A stretch of 64,000 bases of DNA, from contig NC_059089.1 in the NCBI RefSeq assembly GCF_020497125.1, positions 29,406,282 through 29,470,281 on the forward strand, written 5' to 3'. The translations under genes and the position numbers were made by a program. The DNA is from Mauremys mutica (taxonomy: Eukaryota > Chordata > Testudines > Geoemydidae). Shown here piece after piece: positions 23,261 through 35,895 of the stretch. Position 1 is the stretch's first letter. The number at the start of each line of letters is the position of its first letter. The notes under the pieces were generated by a model. It was not told the origin of the DNA. It saw only the letters and a list, made by a program, of their open reading frames with translations, and did no database searches.

Positions 23261-23769
23261 ATGGTGCAGGGCTCAATGCATTAATGTTTATAGCATATAA
23301 AGATTCTTGGATGGAAGGTGGCCTAGAGGTGCAAAATAATATTAATTATGCAGACTAGGAAAATTGGATGTGAAGGGATGATGTCTTTCTGGTTCTGGCA
23401 GGTGGGTTTGGATGAGACTCTTCAATGGAAAAATCAAGGCATTGCACAATGCAAGGAAAATGTGTTTCTAGTGGCTGTCAATGCTGCAGGAAGTCACATG
23501 TTCAGAAGAGAAGTAAGTACTTGGTTTACTGTTCTCATTCGTATTACAGATTAACTAATACTGATTGTACAACTTGTAGGAATTAAGCACAAATTTAGGA
23601 AGTTTGTCCACATATTTCTTGTCAGAAGTAATGTAGTCCTTTGCCTTTTTATCTAAGGATCTTAGATGTTCATGTCTTAGTTCTCATGGCATATATTTCA
23701 ATGATTCATAGATTACTCAGTTCATTACAAAATCAGAACATCTCAGCATATATACTTTAAAATGTATAT

Positions 23770-23975
23770 TTCTTGGACTTTGATAGCACTTTGTAGTAGA
23801 GGATCTCAAAGCACTTAAATACTAATTAAGCCCCTTCATGAGCACAGTATTATTTCTAACTTAGAGAGAGAAAGAAAAGTGAGGGACAGAGAATGTGATG
23901 CACCCAAGGCACGTGGCAAGACTGGGAATAGAACCCAGCTATACTGAGCCATGGCCCCCTGCTCCAACACCTCTT
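23770..23975. repeat. Old MIR-type SINE
   Basis: Includes 'GATCTCAAAGCACTTAAATA', 'CACCCAAGGCACGTGGCAAG' and 'GGGAATAGAACCCAGCTAT', typical of a tRNA-derived MIR/CORE-SINE in amniotes. Confidence 0.6.
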
Positions 23976-24176
23976 TCTGATGTATTAAAGAGGCCCTGTT
24001 TCACCTCTATAATTAAGGGTGGATTCAGTTTTTCCATTTTAAACAGGCATTCAACCTCATATGATGCATCTTCTCCAAATTTAGAGAACATAATCTGTTA
24101 ATTAAGATTGAATTTTCTGAGGACTTTCAACTAAATCTGTTAATTCAGGAGTTTAAATTAATTTTAAATGGGCCCT

Positions 24177-26414
24177 TGTAGTGAGCCGGCGTGGCTCCCC
24201 TCCAGCCCAGAGGAGGGAGAGCCCAGTCGGAGGCCAGAGTGGGCGGAGCTACGGAGCTCTAGCCCGCCCCTCAAAGGGTCAGGCGGCGACCCGGAACTAT
24301 AAAAGTTTGGCCCTGAGAGCTCAGTCAGGCACCAGCCGCTGAAGAGAGCAGATGTCCCTCAGGGAGCTTGAGACTAGGAAGCCCCTGCGACCCAGAGCAG
24401 CCGCCCAGACTGGCCTGAGCTTCCCCGCGCCTGCTGCTACCCGGAGGAGCCACCGGAGCTTCCCTGGGCCGACTATCTCGCGGAGTTGCCGGACCTACCA
24501 CCCAGCCCTGGATGCGACGAGCCCATGCTCGTGGACCCTCCAGAGGTCTACGTCAGGACCCAGGTAGGCCCCGAGGGGGAGTACGGAAGTAGCCTGGGGG
24601 CAGCCAACCCCAGTCAGGCTGCGGTCTTACCGGAGCCTATGTCCGTGTGTTGCGGTCAGGATCCCCACTGACTGAACAGCGAAATAATAGCCGCTACTAG
24701 GGCCCCGGGCTGGGATGCAGTGGAGTGGGTGGGCCTGCATCCCCCCTGCCACTCCACTCCGGGGTGGCAGACTCCCCCTCTCCCTGGCCTGAGGAGGCCA
24801 CTAACTGTAACTGTTACTGTTGCTCAGCCCTGCCCCAGGGCCTGAGCTTTCTGACTCTGTGTTTGCTGCCTCGCCCTGACCTAGGTGTAGCGCCCCTCTC
24901 CACCTGATTACCTTCTTTAATGGCCATTCGCTTACAGGTTTTGATGGACAGGTCTGGGTTCTTTTGGATCCCGCCACCCACTCAGCAGGGTGAATCTTTT
25001 TTTTTTGTTTTGAAATTATTTGGCGGTGCCTCCTCCCCCTTGCTCCTTCCTGGCAGGGTCACCAGGGCAGCTTGGGCGGAAAATTCTAACTACAGAGGAA
25101 TCCCCACTTACTTGCCAGATAGTTGGAGACTTCCAAGAAATAACACAACACATAAAAATATATATTAAACAGTCAACAAATACAACATAACAGGGTGAAA
25201 CACTATTTTTAGGGTCACCGGTGCCCCCACTGAGAATACCCGTGACTTGATGTAACAAGTGTAAAATTAGTGTCTGTTGGTACGTGTACTTTGCTGGGGC
25301 CCTTGATGAGCTATACAATTCTCTGCAGCGGTTTAGCAGTGTGGCTGACTGGGTTCAGTACAGCCCAAAGGACCCACAAGTGGGAGGAGGTGGTGAATCC
25401 CTCCACAGGTGTAATAAGCAGTAGGTTATAAAATCCTCAAACCCTCACTCCCTGGCTTGAGGACACAGTTCAGGGAGTAGAGGGTCCCCAAAACAAATTC
25501 CCTGACTAACTAACTAAAGATAGTGCACTCACGAACTCCATGAATGACCTTCCAGCTTGAAGATGATGCTGGACTCCTCAGTCACTGCAGGTTGGCTGCA
25601 GTCTGCGGTCAGGGATCCTCCTCAGGTGGGAATCAGGCTGCGTTGGTCCCAGGATTTCTCCTCACCACAAAGGGGCGCAGGGCTCAAGGTGTAGGTTATA
25701 CAACTACCCTCACATCCAAACTGTTGCCTCCTGCCCAGCCTCCAGTCACACACTCCGCAGGCAGCAGCCCTGACCATGTGGGGACTGGTCTCACCAGGGG
25801 AGCTGGAGGTGAACCCAGCCTGGCTGGGGAGTTTTCTCAGCAAACGTAACAATTGGGAAGGAAAACCCAGCTGGGGGATCTGCGGTCAGGTCCCTAGAGG
25901 CTAGTTCTCAGGGGGAACCCTGCCTGCAGGCCTGGGACTTCCCAGCTCCCCACACAGCCAGTTCGGCCCTTGCCCTGGCTGGCTCCAGCCTCTCCTCAAA
26001 ATGGCTTCTCACCTCCCTGGAAGGGGCATCTCACTCCCTAGTGGTTGCCGGGCAGACTATGAGTTTGCCTTGGCTCCTCCTCCCTGAGCTGCCAGCAGAC
26101 AGAGCTCCAGGAATCTAGGTAATCTCCTTGGGGGTTACATAGGGCCAGGCCTTGACTGTACTGTCGCTCAGCCCTTTCCCAGAGCCTGAGCTTTCTGACT
26201 CTGTGTTTGCTGCCCCGCCCTGACTTAGGGCTGGGCCTTAACTGTACTGTTGCTCAGCCCTGCCAGAGGACCTGAGCCCCTTGCTCCACCGGGCAGGCAA
26301 TTACCACCAGGACTGCTGTGCTATTTTCCCGGACCAACCAGAGTGTCGTGGGCCGGTGTGGCTCCCCTTCTCCCCCCCCCGGAGAGGGTCGAGCCCCGGC
26401 ACCACTCGCTTACA
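24177..26414 (+). mobile_element. Decayed LTR retrotransposon with 5-bp target duplication
   Basis: The 5' LTR is 24177-24936: it starts TGTAGTGAGCCGGCGTGGCT, has a TATA box GGAACTATAAAAG at about 24300, and ends ...TTCGCTTACA. The 3' LTR is cut down to 26344-26414: it starts TGTCGTGGGCCGGTGTGGCT and ends ...CTCGCTTACA. The flanks are identical: GCCCT at 24172-24176 and at 26415-26419. The internal region has no recognisable gag or pol. It contains two further copies (about 26145 and 26225) of an LTR-like segment with 'GTTGCTCAGCCCTG'. Most of the original body has been lost or replaced. Confidence 0.7.
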
Positions 26415-26639
26415 GCCCTTTACAAATTTTTCTGAATCTTTTGCCTTTTTTCAGATCCCTCTAGCTAACAAACAGCTGTTTGTTACCCTTCAAACTTGCA
26501 ATATAGTTAAAACTCCTTAAAATCTGAGGAACAGATGCAATTCATTTTGCTTAATAATCAGCTACTTTCTTCAAATATGACAAATTTTTGGGGAGGAAAT
26601 CCCTTCCTGACACCTGAAAGTATTCAGCTGAAACCCTGA

Positions 26640-26995
26640 AACATGAGGTTTTTAGGAACATAATAAACTGGAAGTGAGCCCTAGAGGTGTTGATCCTTGC
26701 CCCGTCTCACAAGCAATCCCATCATACAATCGCAGTCATATTTGTCCAGTTCACTTTTAAAAAATAATTATTTACTCTGACAGCTCCTATTGGGAGTGTG
26801 TTCCAGAACTTCTCCCCTCTGATGGTTAGAAACCATCTACTAATTTCCCCCCTAAATTTGTTCAGGGCCAGTTTATTTCCATTTGTTCTTGTGCAAACAT
26901 TGTCCTTTAGCTTAAATAGCTCTTCACCCTCCTGATATTTATCCCATAATGTATGTAGTGAGAGCACTCATATCCACTTTTAGCCTTCTTTTGGC
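26640..26995 (-). mobile_element. CR1-clade LINE 3' fragment, old
   Basis: The minus strand translates to pieces of the CR1 C-terminal region (NKLALNKFRGEI, RWFLTIRGEKFWNTLPIGAV). It belongs to a different and older subfamily from the copies at 8202 and 29503. No terminal repeats are preserved. Confidence 0.65.
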
Positions 26996-26999
26996 TTCC

Positions 27000-28704
27000 C
27001 TCTGTGCTCTATGGTTAGAAAACTGTAGAGGAAACTGTAGAGGAAGTTTATGCTGCAGACCTCAGTTCAGTCAGAAGCAGTAGTGGCCAAACTTCCTGGA
27101 GAGGAGAACTATGAGCTCCAACACTGGGGCTTGACTGCCACTGTGGAAGCACCATGGCTTTGGGAGAGGCTTCAATGCTTTAGAAGCCACAGTTGGCCCA
27201 GGTAAACAGATGTGGCACTTGACAGGCTTTTCCACCCCAGGAATGCAGGCACCATTGTGTTAGTTAGGATTACAGGTAATGAAGACCACACCTACCATTG
27301 AACCCCTGAAACCTCTGCCCCCAGCTTCTTACATGTGCTGTATTAAAAACCCAGGGAATACCACGATTTTTTAAAACAAAATGTTTAAGATTGTTCTTAA
27401 GGATTTGCTTTGGGAGGATAGGAAATGTCAAACTTGAATAAGGAAACGCCAAGTTACGAGACATCTATCTGTACCAAGTTCACAGGGACTGCTCTAATTT
27501 ACAGCAACCTCCCAGTAGCTGTCTATGGCCAAGAGTTGCTAGTGTGCAACTGCAAAGTAAAATGGCCACTCTTTTCCTGCTCCCTCCCAGATATACTCTG
27601 AGGGCAATGCAGAAGGGCACCACAGGGCTACGTACACTGGCTCTTTTGCTGCCCCTACACTTGGAGAATCCCCCCCGGGGGTGGGGGACTTTTTTATGCT
27701 TCTGGAGCAGGGGCCAGAATCTGGCTCCAAGACTGTTTTCCTGTCACAGAAATTTGTGACCATTATTACTCAGTGCAACTGTAATGTAATCATATTCAGG
27801 ATTTAGAGTACTTCCGAAACGAAACATGAAAGAGTAAATTATTCTCTCAAACTTCATAGACATTTCAGCAGCAGTACAGAATGTTTCCAAGATATATTTA
27901 CCATATTCCTAATTCCAAACTATTTATTGCAGTGTGTTGTTGTTTCCTCCCTCCCCCACCATTCTATACAACAAAAAGCAGACAAAACTTAACATTTTTT
28001 TCTTGAATTAATCTGGTGTATTGAAAACACAAAATATCTCTACTCCTTATAATTAATGCTTTGCTAAATGCATGTTACAATAAAGATAAAACTGTCAATA
28101 GTTAAAATACAATGTATGTATTACCTGTTATCGCCTCTGCTTCTTCTGGATGTAATTATGAACAAAGGTAATTTTTAAAATAACTTTCACTGGATACGTA
28201 GAGAATAATCCCCTGAGACCAAGCGTATGTCACAAATGCCTTCTGGAGCAAAAGGCTCAAGGAAGTATTGTTCAGTCCTCCAATAAGCTTTCAGAATTTT
28301 TTTTATTTTTTTTTTGCCATTAGAGATCCTGCCAGTTATCTGTCAGTTGCTTAAATTTACCCCAGAATTAATTATTCAAGCTGAAGTGTGATCATTACTC
28401 AACACAGAAAGAGAAGCTGGAAGTGGGCAAATCAAATCCCAGCACAATACCTAGGAGATGTGCCAAAGCATTTTATTTGGAACACCTGGTGTTTAACTTT
28501 AACAGCAGTGACCAGTTTCTAGAAAAACAGGTTTTTTTTCCTTGCGGAAGGCTGCCAGTCTCCTCCCAGTGGCTTCCCTTTGCATTCTTGCAAGGGCAAA
28601 CCTACACCCTTCTGACACTGAACACTGTCCAAGCAAAGCCATTTAGGCTTTTACAATTTTTCAAGACACATTAGCTAGTTGAGGGTTTTTTTTTTATGGC
28701 AACT
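27000..28704. other. Intergenic, nothing recognised
   Basis: No exon or repeat family is clear. Open frames such as 27544-27759 and 28423-28674 have no recognisable motif or splice context. Confidence 0.4.
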
Positions 28705-28715
28705 ACTTTTCTGTT

Positions 28716-28926
28716 GGAACAACAAGGAGTCCTTGTGGCATCTTAGAGACTAACTAATTTATTTGGATATATGCTCTCATGGGCTAAAACCCATTTAATC
28801 AGACGCATGGGTTTTAGCCCACGAAAGCTTATACCCAAATAAAGTTTTTAGTCTCTAAGGTGCCACAAGGACTCATCATTGGTTTTGCTCTTACAGACTA
28901 ACACGGCTACCACTCTGAAACCTGTC
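28716..28926 (-). mobile_element. Older fold-back retroposon
   Basis: It has the same plan as 10472-10688: imperfect inverted arms around 'GACGCATGG' and a single-copy tail, 'CAGACTAACACGGCTACCAC'. A perfect 11-bp duplication, ACTTTTCTGTT, flanks it (28705-28715 and 28927-28937). The arms have diverged, so it inserted earlier than the 10.5-kb copy. Confidence 0.75.
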
Positions 28927-29059
28927 ACTTTTCTGTTCGGGTGAGGAAGGGAACGTCTGAGTTCCACCTGTCTGCCACCCACATCTTTGGAACAAACTAA
29001 CCCAGCTGTTTTGGCAGTTTTAACAGCTGGTTTTAATTTCAAGTAGTTTTGTTGGACAA

Positions 29060-29502
29060 GTGAAGAGTCCTGTACTTAGGAAGGAAGAACCCCATGCACC
29101 GCTACAGGCTGAGGACCAACTGGCTAAGCAGAAGTTCTGCAGAAAAGGACGTGGGGATTACAGTGGACAAGAAGCTGGATATGAGTCAGCAGTGTGCCCT
29201 CGTTGCCAAGAAGGCCAACAGCATATTGGGCTGTATTAGTAGGAGCATTGCCGGCAGATTGAGGGAAGTGATTATTCCCCTCTATTCAGCACTGGGGAGG
29301 CCACACCAGGAGTATTATGTCCAGTTTTGGTCCCTCCCCTACAGAAGGGATGTGGACAAAGGGAGAGAGTCCAGCGGAGGGCAATGAAAATAATTAGGGG
29401 GCTGGGGCACATGACTTAGGCAGAGAGGCTGAAGGAACTGGGGTTATTTAGTCTACAGAAGAGAAGAGTGAGGAGGGATTTGATAACAGACTTCAACTAC
29501 AT
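29060..29502 (+). pseudogene. CR1-clade LINE fragment (reverse transcriptase C-terminal part)
   Basis: The frame 29094-29387 contains SSAEKDVGITVDKKLDMSQQ, CALVAKKANSILGCI and REVIIPLYSALGRPHQEYY, typical of classic CR1. It shifts frame near 29370 and continues to 'GATTTGATAACAGACTTCAA', where another CR1 in the opposite orientation begins. It lacks a 3' end. Confidence 0.8.
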
Positions 29503-30842
29503 AAGAACATGAGAATGGCCATATTGGGTCAGACCAAAGGTCCATCTAACCCAGTATCCTGTCTACCGACAGTGGCCAATGCCAGGTGCCCCAGAGGGAG
29601 TGAACCGAACAGGTAATGATCAAGTGATCTCTCTCTCTCCTGCCATCCATCTCCACCCTCTGACAGACAGAAGCTAGGGACACCATTCTTTACCCATCCT
29701 GGCTAATAGCCATTAATGGACTTAACCGCCATGAATTTATCTAATTCTCCTTTAAACTCTGTTATAGTCCTAGCCTTCACAACCTCCTCAGGCAAGGAGT
29801 TCCACAGGTTGACTGTGCACTGTGTGAAGAACTTCCTTTTATTTGTTTTAAACCTGCTGCCCATTAATTTCATTTGGTGGCCCCTAGTGCTTATATTATG
29901 GGAACAAGTAAATAACTTCCTTATTCACTTTCTCCACACCACTCATTTTATATATCTCTATCACATCCCCCCTTAGTCTTCTCTTTTCCAAGCTGAAAGG
30001 TCCTAGCCTCTTTAATCTCTCCTCATATGGTACCCATTTCAAACCCCTAATCATTTTAGTTGCCCTTCTCTGAACCTTTTCTAATGCCAGTATAACTTTT
30101 TTGAGATGAGATTACATCTGTACGCAGTATTCAAGATGTGGGCATACCATGGATTTATATAAAGGCAATAAGATATTCTCCGTCTTATTCTCTATCCCTT
30201 TTTTACTGATTCCTAACATCCTGTTTGCATTTTTGACTGCCACTGCACACTGCAGGGATGTCTTCAGAGAACTGGCCACGTCAACATGGTTTCTGCAAAG
30301 GGAAATCATGTCTTACTAATCTATTAGAGTTCTTTGAAGAGGTCAACAAACATGTGGACAAGGGGGATCCAGTGGACACAGTGTACTTAGATTTTCAGAA
30401 AGCCTTTGACAAGGTCCCTCACCAAAGGCTCTTACATAAATTAAGTTGCCATGGGATAAGAGAGAAGATCCTTTCATGGATTGAGAACTGGTTAAAAGAC
30501 AGGGAACAAAGGGTAAGAATAAATGGTAAATTTTCAGAATGGAGAGGGGTAACTAGAGGTGTTCCCCAAGGGTCAGTCCTAGGACCAATCCTATTCAACT
30601 TATTCATAAATGATCTGGAGAAAGGGTTAAACAGCGAGGTGGCAAAGTTTGCAGATGATACTAAACTGCTCAAGATAGTTAAGACCAACGCAGACTGTGA
30701 AGAACTTCAAAAAGATCTCACAAAACTAAGTGATTGGGCAACAAAATGGCAAATGAAATTTAATGTGGATAAATGTAAAATAATGCACAATGGAAAAAAT
30801 AACCCCAACTATACGTACAATATGATGGGGGCTAATTTAGGG
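29503..30842 (-). mobile_element. CR1-clade LINE with 5' inversion (twin-primed)
   Basis: 29503 to about 30282 is the 3' part in minus orientation. It runs from the 'ACATAAGAACATGAGAATGG' terminus to the region encoding KTSLQCAVAVKNANRMLG. It abuts, head to head at about 30283, a plus-oriented segment of the upstream reverse transcriptase (30283-30842). That segment carries VYLDFQKAFDKVPH, GVPQGSVLGPILFNLFINDL and FADDTKL. The plus part stops at 'GGGGGCTAATTTAG', only about 40 consensus bases before the point where the minus part begins. This arrangement is the known product of twin priming. The right edge abuts the tandem array. Confidence 0.8.
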
Positions 30843-30849
30843 TTCAAGC

Positions 30850-31694
30850 TTTAGGGTTGTAATGGGAGATGGGAGAAGAACCACCTACACAACACTGCAG
30901 ATTCCGATGATAACTTCTGTTTTTCCCTCTTGTGTTGTGCTTAGTACCACGGAGAAAGAAGTGAAGGGTAAGAGCCCACCCCAATTGTGAGATGGAAGGC
31001 GCCCAAAAGCCGTGAGACAGTGAGTGTTGTTGATTCCAGGCTATGCAGATGTCATGAAGCTGGGAGTGGAGCATATGTCACCATCAGTGAGATAAGTGTC
31101 TGGTTTGGGGAGGACTCTGTTTAACGGCCCACCTGCCTCTAGGCCAGGACTTGTCGTTAGCTGGGGCTGAGTTTGTAGGAAAAGGTACCTGAATAGCTGT
31201 AGTTACGAGGGAGACAAGGTCCCCATTTTCAGGGGCTGGTCATTTCTCTGTCCACAAGCAGTGTGTTTTCTGCAGCAGAAGGTTGGATCCAGGGGGATGA
31301 CTCCAGCTGGTGAGTTTCTTGACTTCCTCCCACGTTTTTCTCTCTCTCTCCTCTAATGTGTTGGCCAACACACTCTCTGTCTGTCTGTCTCTCTCTCTCT
31401 GTCCTTGCCTCTCCTTGTCCTGTCTCCTTTCGTAGGACATGGGCAGGTGTGGTAGCTGTGCGTCCCCACAGGCTAGGTCTTGGGAGCGATGAACAAGTAG
31501 GAGGGGATCGAAATGATGCAGGGCAGTGGGCGCTAGAGTGGAGCAGTGACTGTGGGTGTTGACTGAGTCTCTGCTCTAGTGGGGCTGATGTGGATGGCAT
31601 GGGACGGGGAGGTAGAGATGAGGGCAAGATTTCATGCACCAGTTGATTTTTGTGTAGTGATGGCTTTTTCTTGGGTTACTTACTGCGTTTGCAG
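30850..31694 (+). repeat. Array unit 0 (partial, no module A)
   Basis: The unit begins abruptly within the spacer before module B ('TGTAATGGGAGATGGGAGAA'), directly after the inverted CR1. Modules B, C and D and the palindrome (31369-31382) are present. Confidence 0.85.
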
Positions 31695-33021
31695 AGGAAT
31701 CTGGATGCAGCAGCTGGAGGAGAAATTGGCAGAAGTGGACCTGAGCCGCCTGGAAATCCTCTTAAGTGGAGATCAACAGTCCTCAGCTTTCTGCCTCCCA
31801 CATAACTGCCTGTGAGTAAGAGGTCAGGGCTTGGAATTCCTCATCTGTACTCACTGCAATTTTCTTCACACTCTGTTTGCTTCCTCATTGTCTATGGGGC
31901 TCTGTGTGATTAAGGCTTGACAGGACCAGAGTCTCTAGATCTCTCCTGGCGTCGGCAGTCTGGGACTGTGGTGGGCCCGCTGTGCACCCCTGACTCTCGC
32001 CCCCCTTTGCCTCTGCTTGCTGGAAGCAACAAGCTACAAGAAGCAATAAGTTAAAAGCCAAAAACATGCTTTTCCCCACAGGTTTGGTGTGTGTGACCAG
32101 AGTGTGCTGTGCAGAGTGACTTTAAGGTGTCATTCCAAGGGTTGCTTTCTACTTGTAGTCCTAAAGGTGTGATGGGATGAGGGTTCAGGGCAGAGCCTCA
32201 CTGTGTGGGAGAGGCGAAAAATAGAGCCTCCCCAACATTGCCCACTGAGATGGTAACTTACTTGTTTTTTCCCCTCGTGCTGGGTTTAGTACCAAGGGAA
32301 AAGAAGTCACGTGTCAGAGTCTACTGCCTTCATGTCATGGAAAGCGAGCGAGAGCGATGGGACTTCAAGAACTACTGATGCCAAGGAAAAGACGTCCTAC
32401 TGGGAGTGGAACAGTCGCCACTCTCAATGAGAACTGTCTGTTTTGGTGATTGCTCTGCTCACGGCCCACCTTGCTCCTGGTAGGGACGCTCCATTTGCTG
32501 GGGCTGTGTTTGTAAAAAAGTGTTTTTCACTAGCTGTGTTTATGGGGAGACCAGGTCCCCATTTTCAGGGGCTGCTCAGTTCTCTGGCCAGTAGCGGTGT
32601 GTCCTCTGCATCAGAAGGTGAGATCCAGCGGGATGACTCCAGGTGACGAGTTGCTTGCCTTCCTCCCATATTTCTCTGTCTGTCTCTTCTCTAGTATGTT
32701 GGCCAACACTCTCTTTCTCTCTCTGTCTCTGTCCTTGCCTCTCCTTATCCCGTCTCCCTTCATAGCACACGGGCAGGCGTGCTAGGTGTGCATCCCCACA
32801 GGCTAGGTCTCGGGAGCTATGAACAAGTAGGAGGGGTTGAAAATCATGCAGGGCAGTGGGCGCTAGAGTGGCGCAGTGTCTGTGGATGTTGACTCAGTCT
32901 GTTCATCGAGTCAGGCGGATATGGATGGGATGGGAGATGGAGGCAGGGATGAGGGCAAGATTAAATGCACCAGTAGAGCTCTGTGTAGTGATGGTACTTG
33001 CTTGACTTTATTAGTTTGAAG
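31695..33021 (+). repeat. Array unit 1
   Basis: Module A (31695-31811) is 117 nt, one codon shorter than usual, open in frame, with an intact GTGAGTAAG donor. A 5'-truncated copy of the shared 300-bp insert lies at 31934-32094. Module B (32290-32431) has lost its GT donor (AACTGT). Confidence 0.85.
31934..32094. repeat. Shared insert, truncated copy
   Basis: Same sequence as the 3' half of the inserts in units 12 and 13 ('GTCTGGGACTGTGGTGGGCC', 'AGAAGCAATAAGTT'), flanked by GACCAGAGTC and GACCAGAGTG. Confidence 0.75.
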
Positions 33022-33758
33022 AGGAATCATCCAGGAGCCCTCGATGGGCAAGAATATGCAGAAGTGGACCTGAGCAGCCTGGACATCCTTCTAAGGAGAC
33101 ATGAATAGTGGTCATCTTTCTGCCTTCTGCATAACTGGCTGTGAGTAAATGGTCAGTCCTTTCAATTTCTCATCTGTACTCGCTGTAGTATCCTTCACGG
33201 GCCGTGTGCTTCGTCTTTGGGTATGGGGCTTTGTGGGATTCATGCTGGGGAGGGGCCAGAGTGACTATGTCAGGTGCAAGGGCTGCTTTTTTATTGTAAT
33301 GCTAAAGGTGTTCTCTGGCCAGGAGCGGTGTATCATCTGCAGCAGAAGGCTAGATCCAGGAGGATGACTCTAGGTGGCAAATTGCTTGCCTTCCTCCCGT
33401 GTTTCTCTCTCTCTCTCTCTCTTCCCCCTCTAGTATGTTGGCTCTCTCTCTCTCTCTCTGTGTCCTTGCCTTTCCTTGTGCTATCTCCCTTCATAGCACA
33501 CGGGCACGCGTACTAGGTGTGCACCCCACAGGCTGTGTTTCAGGAGCAGTGAAGAAGTAGGAGGAGACGAAAATCATGTGGGGCAGTGGGTGCTAAAGTG
33601 GAGTAGTTACTGTTGGTGTTAACTTGGTCTCTGTTCATTGAGTGTTGCCGATGTAGATGGGATGGAAGAGGGAGACAGGGATGAGGGCAGGATTTCAAGC
33701 ACCAGTAGAGCTTTGTGTAGTGATGGCTCATGCTTGGCTTTTGCAGCTGCGCTTGCAG
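33022..33758 (+). repeat. Array unit 2 (short, module B deleted)
   Basis: Module A (119 nt) has a one-base deletion and a TAG. The unit jumps from 'AATGCTAAAGGTG' straight to 'TTCTCTGGCCAGGAGCGG', so module B and its flanks (about 430 nt) are missing. The palindrome is reduced to TGTTGGCTCTC. Confidence 0.85.
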
Positions 33759-35447
33759 AGGAATTGTCCAGGAGTCCCAGACGGAGCAGAAACTGGAGGA
33801 GGTGGATCTGAGAAGCTTGGATATCCTTCTAAGGAGACATTCAGAATGCAGAAAGCTGAGGACTGTTCATAACTGGCTGTGAGTAAGAGGTCAGTGCTTT
33901 CAATTTCTTATCTGTACTCGCTGTAGTTTTCTTCTCAGGCCGTGGGCTTCCTCATTGGTGTCATGGAGTTTGGTGGAGACAAGGCCCTGCACCCCCGGCT
34001 TCCTGCCATTCATGAAGACTCTCAGCCAGCCAGTAAAACAGAAGGCTTATTTAGATGACAGGAACACAGTCCAAGACAGGTCTTGCAGATACAGATAACA
34101 GGACCCCCTCAGTTAGGTCCATCTTGGGGTGGTGGTGGGCGGGGGGAGGCCAGAGCCCCGTCTGGGCTCCCTTCCATTTTCCCAGCCAGCTCCAATCGGA
34201 GACTCTCCAGCCCCTCCTGTCTGGCCTTTCTCCCTTTCCTGGGCCAGGAGGTCACCGGATCTCTTTGTTCTCTGACACCTTCAGTTGGCCCCTTTGCAGA
34301 GGAGGGGCCCAGGCCGTTAGTTGCCAGGAGAGAGTGCCGGCCATTCTCTATGCAGACAGTATCACAGGGGCCCTCTAAGCTTTGCAAAAATCATACACCC
34401 TGATCCCCCACACCTAGATATTTAAGAAAGGCGTAGGGGAAATTGAGGCACCCACACAGTATTCAGAGAAAACATTCAGAACATTCCCACTTGGTCACAG
34501 TTGGGTTTAGGCTCTTTGGGATTAAGGCTGGGGAAGGGACAAGAGTCTATTGAGCAAAGTGACTATTTTGGGTGCAGTTACAATGGGTCCCTTCTAGTTG
34601 CGGGTGTAAAGTAGTTGAGGGTGGAGCCATGGGACACAGGAGCTGTGAAATTAAGAGACTACTCGACATTGCAGACAGAGATGCTAATTTACTTTGTTCT
34701 TCTCCTCTGTGCTGGGTTTAGTGCTGAGGAAAAAAAATCACACGTTAGATTCTACTGCCCTCATGCGATGGAAAGCGAGCGAGAGGGATGAGACTGCGAG
34801 CAGTGTTCATGCCAGGCAAGAGTCATTCATCTGGGAGCTGAGCAGACCCCACTGTCACTGAGATAAGTGTCTGTTTTGCTGAGGGTTCTGTTCACGCCCC
34901 AGCTGACTCCTGGTATAGACACCCAGTTAGCTAGGGCTGGGTTTGTAGGAAAAGGTTCCTGACTAGTGGTTATGAGGGAGACCAGGTCCCCATTTTCAGA
35001 GGCTGCTCAGTTCTCTGGCCAGGATCGGTGTGTCCTCCGCAGGAGAAGGTTAGATCCATGAGGATGACTCCAGGGGGTGAGTTGCTTGCCTTCCTCCTGT
35101 GTTTCTCTTTCTCTTCTCTACTCTACTGTGTTGGCCAACACACATCCTCTCGCTCTTGCTCTCGCTCCTCGTGCTGTCTCCCTTCATAGGACACGGGCAG
35201 GAGTGCTAGATGTGTATCACCACAGCCTAGGTCTCAGGAGCTATGAAGAAGTAGGAGGGGATGAAAATCATGCAGCGTAGTGGGCACTAGAGTGGAGCAG
35301 TGACTGCGGATGTTGATTGTCTCTGTTCGAGTGGAGATGATGTGGATGGGATGGAAGAGGGAAGCAGGGATGCGGGCAAGATTTCAAGCACCAATAGAGC
35401 TTTGTGTTGTGATGGCTCATGCTTGGCTTTTATAGGTGCACTTGCAC
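33759..35447 (+). repeat. Array unit 3
   Basis: Module A (33759-33878) is 120 nt, open, and has both splice-like sites, although its second half differs in sequence (RRHSECRKLRTVHNWL). A solo LTR (33959-34499) interrupts the following spacer. Modules B, C and D are present. Confidence 0.85.
33959..34499 (-). mobile_element. Solo LTR inside array unit 3
   Basis: The plus strand runs TGTCATGGAG...CTTGGTCACA. The minus strand therefore starts TGTGACCAAGTGGGAATG and carries a weak polyadenylation signal (CTAAATAAGC). The flanks are ATTGG and GTTGG, a 5-bp duplication with one change. It is an ERV-type LTR without internal sequence. Confidence 0.7.
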
Positions 35448-35737
35448 AGGAATTGTTCTTCAGGAGCCCCAGCCCGGGGAGAAACTGGCAGAAGTGGACG
35501 TGAGCAGCCTGGACATCCTTCTAAAAAGACATGAACAGTCCTCAGCTTTCTCTCTCCTGCATAACTACACTTCACGACTTTTAGGGGCACGGCTAAAGCC
35601 CAAGATAAATGCAGGGTAGAGGCTGAGTACAGATGGCTGCATCCCTTTAGGTGGGTTTGGTTTCTTATAAAAGTTTTCCTCCTTGTTGTGGGTGCAGGAG
35701 GAGAATTTCCCTATCTTCTAAGCTGCTGATCTTCCAG

Positions 35738-35784
35738 GACAGAGAGGAGCGGGTTCTTCTGAGCAGTGGCCTGCAACCAGGAAG
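35738..35784 (+). other. Type II exon-like block with strong donor
   Basis: 47 nt between 'GCTGATCTTCCAG' and GTGAGTACAG. A related end, CCAGGAAG|GTGACTAC, recurs at about 45708-45720. The position corresponds to module C of type I units. Confidence 0.35.
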
Positions 35785-35895
35785 GTGAGTACAGATGCTG
35801 AGTTGGTCCTTCTTCCTATGTGTGTGTTTATGTGTCTCTCTCTAAGCTCTAATATGTTGGCCAGTATGCTCACACTCTCTCTTTCTCTCCTTGTA

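Noticed and set aside
31885..32079. Minus-strand frame that begins like a signal peptide
   Set aside because: It lies in the shared insert, is not conserved as a frame in units 12 and 13, and ends after 64 codons.
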